This document shows, piece by piece, positions 1 to 4,531 of a stretch of DNA of 5,776 nt. Made by a program: the position numbers and the translations under genes. Under the pieces are notes generated by a model, which saw only the letters and a list, made by a program, of their open reading frames with translations, was not told the origin of the DNA and did no database searches. This stretch comes from an uncultured Clostridia bacterium (GTDB lineage: Bacteria; Bacillota; Clostridia; Oscillospirales; CAG-272), in the NCBI GenBank assembly GCA_937894775.1, contig CALAXC010000360.1:1-5776 (forward strand). The letters are read 5' to 3'. Every line of letters starts with the position of its first letter. Position 1 is the first letter of the stretch.

Positions 1-2
1 AG

Positions 3-512
3 GTGCATTATTACAAGCCGACCTTGCAGGAGAAGCCGAAAGGGTTACGCGCACTCTATCTCCACTACTGCTATCTGCTTGGTGTGATACCAAAGGTCAT
101 TCCCAAAAATCCCGAAGCCTATGCCGCCATTAAGGATGATATTCGCCGCGCACGTATGTACTCGGAGCAAGCCAAGTTCCTCGGAAAATATGGACTTGAT
201 ACAAAGGACGACCTCATTCAGCACGCACTGAAGGTTGATCGGCAAATCAAAGCCTTGTGTAAGGAGCGTCGAGCCCTTTGGAACAAAATCCGTTGGATGA
301 AAGAACCCGAGCGGGCGCAACCGATACGCGATGAGATCTTTGCGCTGAGCGAAAAGATAAAAACGCTCCGCAAGGAGTTCGCTATGTGCAAAGACGTCTA
401 TGACCGAAGTGCATCGGTTGAGCGAACCGTAATGCTGATTGAGTTCCCGCAGCTATTGGAGCAAGAAAAGCAGAAATCCGCCCCCAAAAAGGACGGACGC
501 GAGAGCAGATAA
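3..512 (+). CDS. Relaxase/mobilization protein, C-terminal part (5' truncated by window)
   Basis: This frame is open to the left edge, so the GTG at 3 is probably an internal codon and the true start lies upstream. About 170 residues remain. They are charged and helical (segments such as DIRRARMYSEQAKFLGKYGL and a Lys/Arg/Glu-rich coiled-coil-like stretch at about residues 80-125), then a conserved-looking CKDVYDRSASVERTVMLIEF block, and a Lys/Asp/Arg-rich tail. This resembles the C-terminal region of MobA/VirD2-type relaxases from Firmicute elements (TnpZ-like), recognised from memory rather than by search. The catalytic Tyr and His motifs would lie upstream and are not visible, so activity cannot be judged. 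In such elements the relaxase nicks oriT and pilots the strand into the recipient. The gene runs directly into the hairpin block starting at 513. Confidence 0.65.
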   Translation: MHYYKPTLQEKPKGLRALYLHYCYLLGVIPKVIPKNPEAYAAIKDDIRRARMYSEQAKFLGKYGLDTKDDLIQHALKVDRQIKALCKERRALWNKIRWMKEPERAQPIRDEIFALSEKIKTLRKEFAMCKDVYDRSASVERTVMLIEFPQLLEQEKQKSAPKKDGRESR

Positions 513-543
513 AAATCAAGTTATCAAATTGCTAACTTGATTT
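513..543. repeat. Hairpin 1, perfect 11-bp stem
   Basis: AAATCAAGTTA (513-523) pairs perfectly with TAACTTGATTT (533-543) around a 9-base loop. It begins directly after the relaxase stop codon. The arm motif ATCAAG returns in hairpin 5, and a similar TTCAAG in hairpin 7. There is no T-tract after the stem beyond the three Ts that belong to it. Confidence 0.85.
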
Positions 544-554
544 CAGAAGTAATG

Positions 555-581
555 TGGGCTGGGTCGCAAAGACCCACCCCA
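555..581. repeat. Hairpin 2, GC-rich 11-bp stem with one mismatch
   Basis: TGGGCTGGGTC (555-565) pairs with GACCCACCCCA (571-581) with a single C-C mismatch. The loop is GCAAA. Confidence 0.8.
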
Positions 582-582
582 A

Positions 583-611
583 AACCAATGGGTCATTTTG
601 ACCCATTGGTT
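583..611. repeat. Hairpin 3, perfect 13-bp stem with TCATTTTGA cap
   Basis: AACCAATGGGTCA (583-595) pairs perfectly with TGACCCATTGGTT (599-611), leaving a TTT loop. It is the first of four hairpins that share the cap TCATTTTGA (here at 593-601). Confidence 0.9.
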
Positions 612-621
612 CCCCAAACGA

Positions 622-646
622 TCATCGGGTGGAAACCGCCCGATGA
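622..646. repeat. Hairpin 4, 11-bp stem with AAA loop
   Basis: TCATCGGGTGG (622-632) pairs with CCGCCCGATGA (636-646) with one T-G wobble. The loop is AAA, the complement of the TTT loops of hairpins 3, 6, 7 and 8. Confidence 0.85.
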
Positions 647-647
647 A

Positions 648-674
648 ATCAAGTGCTCAAAACGAACACTTGAT
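648..674. repeat. Hairpin 5, 8-bp stem plus inner pairs
   Basis: ATCAAGTG (648-655) pairs with CACTTGAT (667-674). Inside, a C-A mismatch is followed by two more pairs (657-658 with 664-665) and an AAAAC loop. The arm TCAAGTG is shared with hairpin 7, so the arms of the two hairpins could also pair with each other. Confidence 0.8.
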
Positions 675-684
675 CACAAAGGAG

Positions 685-707
685 CAAAGGGTCATTTTGA
701 CACGTTG
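685..707. repeat. Hairpin 6, degenerate copy with TCATTTTGA cap
   Basis: CAAAGGGTCA (685-694) pairs with TGACACGTTG (698-707) around TTT, with two mismatches in ten positions. The cap TCATTTTGA lies at 692-700, exactly 35 bases before that of hairpin 7. Confidence 0.7.
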
Positions 708-717
708 GATGCGGCGC

Positions 718-744
718 TTCAAGTGGTCATTTTGACCACTTGAA
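718..744. repeat. Hairpin 7, perfect 12-bp stem with TCATTTTGA cap
   Basis: TTCAAGTGGTCA (718-729) pairs perfectly with TGACCACTTGAA (733-744) around TTT. The cap lies at 727-735, exactly 35 bases from those of hairpins 6 and 8. Confidence 0.9.
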
Positions 745-752
745 AACATGAG

Positions 753-779
753 ATCAAAGGCTCATTTTGAACCTTTGAT
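753..779. repeat. Hairpin 8, 12-position stem with TCATTTTGA cap
   Basis: ATCAAAGGCTCA (753-764) pairs with TGAACCTTTGAT (768-779) with one C-A mismatch and a TTT loop. The cap is at 762-770. The arm differs from those of hairpins 3 and 7, yet remains self-complementary. Confidence 0.85.
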
Positions 780-786
780 TTTAGGA

Positions 787-803
787 TGGACACCGCGTGT
801 CCA
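787..803. repeat. Hairpin 9, perfect 7-bp stem
   Basis: TGGACAC (787-793) pairs with GTGTCCA (797-803) around a CGC loop. It closes the series of closely spaced hairpins. Confidence 0.8.
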
Positions 804-827
804 CCATACTTGGATCATTTAAGCAAA

Positions 828-885
828 CGGTCTTGACCGTAGAAAATTGCTACCGCCCGCGAAAGCAGTTTTACGGTCTTGACCG
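828..885. repeat. Duplicated CGGTCTTGACCG palindrome forming one long alternative stem
   Basis: CGGTCTTGACCG occurs at 828-839 and again at 874-885, and each copy is self-complementary. The segment between them also pairs. In a long fold, CGGTC (828-832) pairs with GACCG (881-885), then a TT/TT internal loop, then GACCGTA (835-841) with TACGGTC (872-878), then a two-base bulge, and AAATTGCT (844-851) with AGCAGTTT (864-871) including one T-G wobble. The site could be a paired operator for a dimeric DNA-binding protein, with the nearby ParB one candidate, or an RNA with two exclusive folds. Function is inferred only. Confidence 0.7.
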
Positions 886-939
886 AAGAAAAACGGCATT
901 TTTCCTTTTCTAACACCTAAAATCGTATCCCACATTAAA

Positions 940-1011
940 AAGGCGTTTTCTATTGGAAAATCTGCATTTTTCAACGCTCTTGATCGAGCCTTTTTGAGCG
1001 AAAAACGCCTT
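940..1011 (+). promoter_or_regulatory. Putative three-way-junction leader structure upstream of the parB operon
   Basis: An outer stem pairs AAGGCGTTTT (940-949) with AAAACGCCTT (1002-1011), 10 perfect pairs. Inside it, TTGGAAAAT (953-961) pairs with ATTTTTCAA (966-974) around a CTGC loop with one G-T wobble, and CGCTC (975-979) pairs directly next to it with GAGCG (996-1000). A competing small stem is GCTC (976-979) with GAGC (986-989), followed by a CTTTTT tract that could act as a weak terminator. The structure ends 33 bases before the start codon at 1045, so it could be a 5' leader control element. I do not recognise it as a known riboswitch class. Confidence 0.5.
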
Positions 1012-1044
1012 ACTTCAAAAATAAACCCAATTTAGGAGGACTTT

Positions 1045-1338
1045 ATGATTACAAATAAGAAAAAGAACGAAAAGACAACCGAAATCTATTTTGATGAAAC
1101 ACCCGCGCCCGTCGTAATACGGACGCACAACACAGCTTTGAAGAAGCGGCTGCTTGCCTTTACCGAGAAGTTTCCCACGCTTTGTCGGCTGACCGATGAT
1201 GACGAGCTTGGATGCCTTTCCTTTGAGATTGATAAGAAAAGGTTTGCCTACCGCATCACAGAGCCGTACACCGAGGAACGTAAGGCTTTGGCAAGAGCCA
1301 AGATGAACGAGATCAACAATAAGGAGGACAATGGATGA
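1045..1338 (+). CDS. Conserved small protein of unknown function, first gene of the parB operon
   Basis: A 97-residue acidic/basic soluble protein with no signal peptide or membrane segment. The start is supported by AGGAGGA at 1034-1040, four bases before ATG. The N-terminus is Lys/Glu-rich, and a central block reads RTHNTALKKRLLAFTEKFPTL followed by CRLTDDDELG and SFEIDKKRFAYRITEPYTEE. Small proteins with this "N-x-x-LKKRL...FP-LCRL..." pattern are, from memory, common in clostridial conjugative elements next to parB-like genes, where they are usually left as hypothetical. The stop overlaps the parB start (ATGA, 1335-1338), which suggests translational coupling. The role is not known. A regulatory or accessory function for transfer or maintenance is only a guess from context. 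Confidence 0.8.
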   Translation: MITNKKKNEKTTEIYFDETPAPVVIRTHNTALKKRLLAFTEKFPTLCRLTDDDELGCLSFEIDKKRFAYRITEPYTEERKALARAKMNEINNKEDNG

Positions 1339-2222
1339 GCGAAACCAAGAGCAGAGAGAAAATTACAGTAATTGATTTACCTGTTACCGCGCTTCGCTCC
1401 TTCGAGGAGCATCCCTACAAGGTAGTTGACAATGAGGAAATGGCGAGCCTTGTGGATAGCATCTACAATCAAGGCATACTCACACCCATCACCGTGCGCC
1501 CGCTATCCAATGGCGAATATGAAATCGTATCGGGACACCGCCGCTTGTTCGCGTGTCAGAAACTCGGCATCAAAGTAATCCCCGCCATCGTCAAAGAGCT
1601 CAGCCGCGAGGATGCTATTCTTGAAATGGTGGACTCCAACCTTCACCGAGAGCATATCCTACCGAGCGAGAAAGCGAAGGCTTACAAGATGAAAATGGAC
1701 GCGATGAAAAGACAAGGAGAGCGCACCGATCTTACTTTGTCGCCAATGGCAACAAAGTCGGCAATCGACAGCGCAGCAGAGATTGGAAGTGCGGCGGGCG
1801 AGAGCCGTGACCAAGTGTTCCGTTATATCCGCTTAAATCTCCTTATCCCCGAACTGCTTGATATGGTGGACGAGGGGCGCATTGCCTTCCGCCCTGCCGT
1901 AGAGCTTTCGCATTTGCAGGAGCAAGAGCAGTACGACCTACTCACGACCATTGAGAGCGAGGATGCCACCCCTTCGCTTAGCCAAGCAATCCGTATGAAG
2001 CGGCTCAGCCAAGATGGCAAATTGGATATGGACACCATCTTCGATATTATGACCGAGGAAAAGCCGAACCAAAAGGAAACAGTCAAGATACAGAGAGAAA
2101 AGCTCGATAAGTATTTCGGGCGTAGTGTTCCCGTGGCAAAGATAGAAGCCACCATTTTGAACTTATTGGAACAAGAGCGTATCCGTCAGATAAAGAAGCG
2201 CAGCGAGCGCGAGGACAGATGA
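1335..2222 (+). CDS. parB: ParB/Spo0J-type partition-like DNA-binding protein of a mobile element
   Basis: The protein has 295 residues. Start at 1335 is supported by AAGGAGG at 1321-1327 and by the ATGA overlap with the preceding gene. An alternative ATG at 1331 is in another frame. The N-terminal ParB nuclease-like/CTP-binding fold spans about residues 10-105, with the signature GHRRLFA at 67-73 (family form GERRxRA) and SNLHRE at 101-106 (family form ENLQR). A central helix-turn-helix region follows at about 145-200, with GESRDQVFRYIRLN as likely recognition part. The C-terminus is charged and helical. Family members bind centromere-like parS sites and slide as CTP-dependent clamps, usually with a ParA ATPase. 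No parA is visible here, so it may be upstream or absent. The palindromes at 828-885 are possible binding sites. A role in element maintenance or gene control is inferred. Confidence 0.88.
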   Translation: MSETKSREKITVIDLPVTALRSFEEHPYKVVDNEEMASLVDSIYNQGILTPITVRPLSNGEYEIVSGHRRLFACQKLGIKVIPAIVKELSREDAILEMVDSNLHREHILPSEKAKAYKMKMDAMKRQGERTDLTLSPMATKSAIDSAAEIGSAAGESRDQVFRYIRLNLLIPELLDMVDEGRIAFRPAVELSHLQEQEQYDLLTTIESEDATPSLSQAIRMKRLSQDGKLDMDTIFDIMTEEKPNQKETVKIQREKLDKYFGRSVPVAKIEATILNLLEQERIRQIKKRSEREDR

Positions 2223-2235
2223 AAGGAGAGTGCCT

Positions 2236-2526
2236 ATGATAAAGAAAATAGAAATGCCCGACATTTGCGGCGTTATCATCCGTGAGCCAATCAATATTGA
2301 TGAGCCGATCATTTTGGATGACCACATTCCTCACCCAAGACCTTATACAAACGATAGGCGTGATTTGCGCGTCATCCCTTATCCTACGGCACTCAATTTC
2401 ACAAAGCGTATCGGAACCGTTGATTATGAGGTGAATACCCATTTTGCCGAGGAAGGCAAAAGCACTTTGCTTTCGCAGTTTCGTGATCTGATACTCGCTC
2501 AAAAGCTGACCGACGACCTAATGTGA
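2236..2526 (+). CDS. tnpW: TnpW-family transposon-encoded small protein
   Basis: The likely product has 96 residues from ATG 2236. An in-frame GTG at 2230 lies within the ribosome binding site AAGGAGAG (2223-2230) and is unlikely to be used. The C-terminal segment, about residues 55-92 (FTKRIGTVDYEVNTHFAEEG... followed by a helix ending LILAQKL), matches the pattern I know from TnpW-annotated proteins (KRIGsTtY-VNvHFS...). These are typically encoded just before the TnpX recombinase gene. The first 50 residues are Pro/Ile/Asp-rich and not recognised. The gene starts 13 bases after the parB stop, so it is probably in the same operon, and it ends just before the separate tnpX promoter. Its molecular function is not established. 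An accessory or excisionase-like role beside the recombinase is speculation from position. Confidence 0.75.
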   Translation: MIKKIEMPDICGVIIREPINIDEPIILDDHIPHPRPYTNDRRDLRVIPYPTALNFTKRIGTVDYEVNTHFAEEGKSTLLSQFRDLILAQKLTDDLM

Positions 2527-2531
2527 CAGAA

Positions 2532-2560
2532 TTGCAAGGATGCGCCGGGCATTGTATAAT
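2532..2560 (+). promoter_or_regulatory. Sigma-A promoter of the serine recombinase gene
   Basis: TTGCAA (2532-2537) and a perfect TATAAT (2555-2560) are separated by exactly 17 bases. Transcription should start near 2567, giving a leader of about 44 bases to the preferred start codon at 2611. The -10 box sits inside a large dyad (2544-2586), which suggests control by a bound protein. Confidence 0.85.
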
Positions 2561-2586
2561 AAGGCTACCTTACAGCAATGCTCGGC
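2544..2586. promoter_or_regulatory. Operator-like dyad around the tnpX -10 box and transcription start
   Basis: GCCGGGCATTG (2544-2554) pairs with CAATGCTCGGC (2576-2586) with a single G-T wobble in 11. Nearly concentric with it, TAAGG (2560-2564) pairs with CCTTA (2568-2572) around CTA. The arms flank the -10 box and the expected start point. A dimeric protein bound here would block the promoter. It may instead be a recombinase or TnpW site. In RNA only the inner part and the right arm would be present. Confidence 0.7.
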
Positions 2587-2610
2587 TTTAAGAAAGGAAA
2601 AGGTGAATTT

Positions 2611-4275
2611 ATGACAAAACAAGCCGAGAATAATAAAATAACCGCCCTTTACTGCCGTCTGTCACAAGACGACGGGAGAGATGGCGATAGTAATTCAATC
2701 GTGAATCAAAGGGAGATCTTATCTCAATACGCTCGTTCCAATGGTTTTCACAATACACAGTTTTTCGTAGATGATGGTGTTTCGGGTACGACCTTTGAAC
2801 GTCCCGATTTTCAACGTATGCAGAGAATGATTGAGAATGGCGAAATCGGTACGGTCATTGTAAAAGATCTCAGCCGCTTCGGGCGTAACTACCTTGACGT
2901 CGGTAAGTATGTTGAAATTAAATACCCCTCGCTCGGTGTTCGCTTCATAGCCATTCAAGAGAACGTTGATACCTTGAAGAATGTTGGTACGGAAATGATG
3001 CCGTTCAATAACATCTTCAATGAGTGGTATGCTGCACAGACAAGTAAGAAGATACGCGCCGTTTGGAAAGCAAAAGCCGAAAAGGGTGAGCGCATTTCTG
3101 CAACTGTCCCGTATGGTTATAAGAAATCCGAGGACGATCCGAAACAGTGGGTTGTTGATGAAGAACCTGCCAAGATTGTTCGATATATTTTTCAATTATG
3201 TATTGAAGGTCTTGGTCCCACGCAAATTGCGCATCGCGTGGAGGATGAAAAGAACCTTTGCCCCACGGCATACTTTTTGTCAGTTGGGCGCAAGACACCA
3301 AATCCATTGCCCAAGCGAGGTGAATATGCTTGGGATACTGCAACCGTTAAGCACATCTTATCAAATCGACAGTACACGGGATGCACGGTCAATTTCAAAA
3401 CCACGCTCGTAAGCTACAAGGTACACAAGACGGTTCATAATCCCGAAGAAGAATGGCAAATCATTCCGAACACCCAAGAAGCTATTATTGATGAGGATAC
3501 CTTCAACCGCGTTCAAGAACTGCGTGATGGACGCAGACGAAACACCGTCACGGGCAGAGAGAGTCTGTTTTCGGGCTTGCTCTACTGCGCCGATTGCGGC
3601 TCTAAGCTTTATTTCTGTGCGGCTAAGAGCATAAAGGAAAATCAAGAGTTTCACAGATGCTCCGCTTACAAAGAAAAACGTGGAACTTGCTCTATCCACT
3701 ATATCCGAGAGGTCGTTTTAAGAGAAACGATGCTTGATCTCGTAAAGCGCGTAGCACTCTTTATTCAGCAGTACGAAGCGGTATTCCTTTATATGTACGC
3801 TAAGAAGCACAACATCACAAAGGAAACGAACGTGCGGAATATGAAGGCTGTCATTGAGAAAGACAAGCGCCGAATTGCCGAGATCGACACGATGATTGAG
3901 CGTTTGTACGAGGATAACGTACTTGGCAAAATTCCCGATGACCGTTTCTCTAAGATGATGGGTAAATACGAAACGGAGCAAAAAGCGCTCATAGAAGCGG
4001 TTACAAAGGCAGAACACTCCTTAAAGGTATTTGAGCAAGATAAGGTGGATCTCCGCATCTTTCTTGAAACCATCCGTAAGTGTACCGATATTAAGGAGCT
4101 TACTCCCGAAATCGTTAATCGACTTATACGACGAATCGAGGTTCACAACAGCGAGAAGGTTGACGGAAGAAAGCGAGTAAAGCTTGACGTTTACTTTACC
4201 GCGGCAGGTCTGATCGACATCCCCGACGAGAACGAACTCCGCGAAATGATGGAAGAAATCCGTAAATCCGCGTAA
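2611..4275 (+). CDS. tnpX: Large serine recombinase, TnpX/TndX type
   Basis: The product has 554 residues from ATG 2611, which has AAGGTG at 2600-2605. An in-frame ATG at 2578 would add 11 residues but lacks a good ribosome binding site and lies in the operator dyad. The resolvase domain covers about residues 10-155. It shows YCRLS with catalytic Ser18 and Arg16, DDGVSGTTFERPDF (54-67) and KDLSRFGRN with Arg89 and Arg92. A recombinase domain follows (about 170-305), then a zinc ribbon with Cys326, Cys329, Cys350 and Cys360, and a long coiled coil at about 400-480. All key residues are intact. Such enzymes make two-base staggered cuts, often at a GA core, to excise an element as a circle and integrate it. 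The length is close to TndX of Tn5397 (about 530) and shorter than TnpX of Tn4451 (about 700). It has its own promoter. Confidence 0.93.
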   Translation: MTKQAENNKITALYCRLSQDDGRDGDSNSIVNQREILSQYARSNGFHNTQFFVDDGVSGTTFERPDFQRMQRMIENGEIGTVIVKDLSRFGRNYLDVGKYVEIKYPSLGVRFIAIQENVDTLKNVGTEMMPFNNIFNEWYAAQTSKKIRAVWKAKAEKGERISATVPYGYKKSEDDPKQWVVDEEPAKIVRYIFQLCIEGLGPTQIAHRVEDEKNLCPTAYFLSVGRKTPNPLPKRGEYAWDTATVKHILSNRQYTGCTVNFKTTLVSYKVHKTVHNPEEEWQIIPNTQEAIIDEDTFNRVQELRDGRRRNTVTGRESLFSGLLYCADCGSKLYFCAAKSIKENQEFHRCSAYKEKRGTCSIHYIREVVLRETMLDLVKRVALFIQQYEAVFLYMYAKKHNITKETNVRNMKAVIEKDKRRIAEIDTMIERLYEDNVLGKIPDDRFSKMMGKYETEQKALIEAVTKAEHSLKVFEQDKVDLRIFLETIRKCTDIKELTPEIVNRLIRRIEVHNSEKVDGRKRVKLDVYFTAAGLIDIPDENELREMMEEIRKSA

Positions 4276-4341
4276 GGACTAAAAAGCAAGAATACGGCAT
4301 ACCTCTTTCGAGATATACCGTATTCTTGCAAAACTGTCCTT
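4274..4341. repeat. Long inverted repeat directly after tnpX
   Basis: The positions 4286-4305 pair with 4310-4329 around a TTTC loop. The first 12 pairs (GCAAGAATACGG with CCGTATTCTTGC) are perfect, and the inner eight contain two C-A mismatches. Outside a 6x6 internal loop, AAGGAC (4274-4279) pairs with GTCCTT (4336-4341) and includes the stop codon's last bases. There is no T-tract directly after the stem, so it is not a standard terminator. It may protect the tnpX mRNA 3' end or belong to the element's end. Confidence 0.85.
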
Positions 4342-4374
4342 TAGAGAACAGCTCTAAAGCTCTCCCTGTTTTTT
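4340..4374 (+). terminator. Possible terminator region after tnpX
   Basis: TTTAGAG (4340-4346) pairs with CTCTAAA (4352-4358) around AACAG. Alternatively AACAG (4347-4351) pairs with CTGTT (4366-4370). A run of six Ts occupies 4369-4374. The stem closest to the T-run is short with a long loop, so efficiency is uncertain. Confidence 0.4.
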
Positions 4375-4464
4375 GTTAGTTGGAGTTCAACCTAGTAATT
4401 ACCAATTTATAATCCCCAAATGCTGTTTTGGGAATAATATTATTGATATTTTTATAAAAAAGTA
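4375..4464. other. AT-rich intergenic stretch, candidate element end
   Basis: There is no gene here. GTTG (4379-4382) and CAAC (4388-4391) flank GAGTT, placing a GA dinucleotide in a small dyad, and GA is the known core used by TnpX-type recombinases. A second small dyad is CCCAAA (4415-4420) with TTTGGG (4427-4432). These are weak hints of an attachment site and cannot be confirmed without the empty site. Confidence 0.3.
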
Positions 4465-4472
4465 TTGATATT
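4441..4472. repeat. Direct repeat TATTGATATT, two turns apart, overlapping the fic -35 box
   Basis: TATTGATATT occurs at 4441-4450 and 4463-4472, offset by 22 bases, about two helical turns. The second copy contains the -35 box TTGATA. This layout suits an operator for a protein binding the same DNA face twice. The N-terminal DNA-binding domain of the Fic protein makes autoregulation an attractive guess. Confidence 0.55.
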
Positions 4473-4493
4473 GTTCCTCAAATGTGGTATACT
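4465..4493 (+). promoter_or_regulatory. Sigma-A promoter of the fic gene, extended -10 type
   Basis: TTGATA (4465-4470) and TATACT (4488-4493) are separated by 17 bases. TG at 4485-4486 gives an extended -10. Transcription should start near 4500, with a short leader of about 32 bases to ATG 4532. Confidence 0.85.
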
Positions 4494-4531
4494 GTTCTTA
4501 AAACAACGAACTTGCTATGGAGGTAACTCTA

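Larger units (their letters stand above)
513..1044. other. 532-base non-coding region made of consecutive inverted repeats
   Basis: No convincing gene lies here on either strand. The 68-codon frame at 537-743 simply runs through the hairpins and has no ribosome binding site. At least nine hairpins follow one another between 513 and 803, then a larger dyad at 828-885, and a possible three-way junction at 940-1011. None of the first nine is followed by a T-tract, so they do not look like intrinsic terminators. I found no convincing sigma-A promoter for the downstream operon. The best -10-like hexamer, TAAAAT at 918-923, lacks a matching -35. Possible roles are an oriT or single-strand origin, a protein-binding array, or a structured leader RNA. 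None is proven. Confidence 0.75.
1..4400 (+). mobile_element. Right-hand part of a Tn4451/Tn5397-like mobilizable or conjugative element
   Basis: Relaxase tail, parB, a TnpW-like gene and a large serine recombinase follow each other on one strand. This order is typical of elements that excise and integrate with a TnpX/TndX-type serine recombinase in Clostridia. The left end is outside the window. The right end is not proven. It should lie shortly after the recombinase, because these genes usually sit next to an element end, and the sequence becomes AT-rich and non-coding from about 4375. The end coordinate is an estimate with an uncertainty of about 100 bases. No target-site duplication can be tested, because the other junction is not visible. 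Confidence 0.6.

Noticed and set aside
537..743. A 68-codon plus-strand open frame in the hairpin block
   Set aside because: It runs through several inverted repeats, has no ribosome binding site, and its composition follows the repeats rather than codon use.
513..803. CRISPR-like array
   Set aside because: The shared TCATTTTGA unit is only nine bases, the arms differ between copies and are self-complementary, and there are no spacers of constant length or cas genes.
827..907. TTGACC boxes at 833 and 879 as -35 elements
   Set aside because: No acceptable -10 hexamer lies 16-18 bases downstream of either, so they are better explained as parts of the palindromes.
2578..2610. Upstream ATG of the recombinase as the true start
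   Set aside because: It lies about 11 bases from the expected transcription start, inside the operator dyad, without a ribosome binding site. ATG 2611 has one.
2719..3195. A 158-codon minus-strand open frame inside tnpX
   Set aside because: It is antisense to the well-supported resolvase domain and shows no motif or ribosome binding site.
3020..3412. A 130-codon plus-strand open frame inside tnpX
   Set aside because: It overlaps the recombinase in another frame, and the recombinase frame is intact with all catalytic residues, so no frameshift needs explaining.
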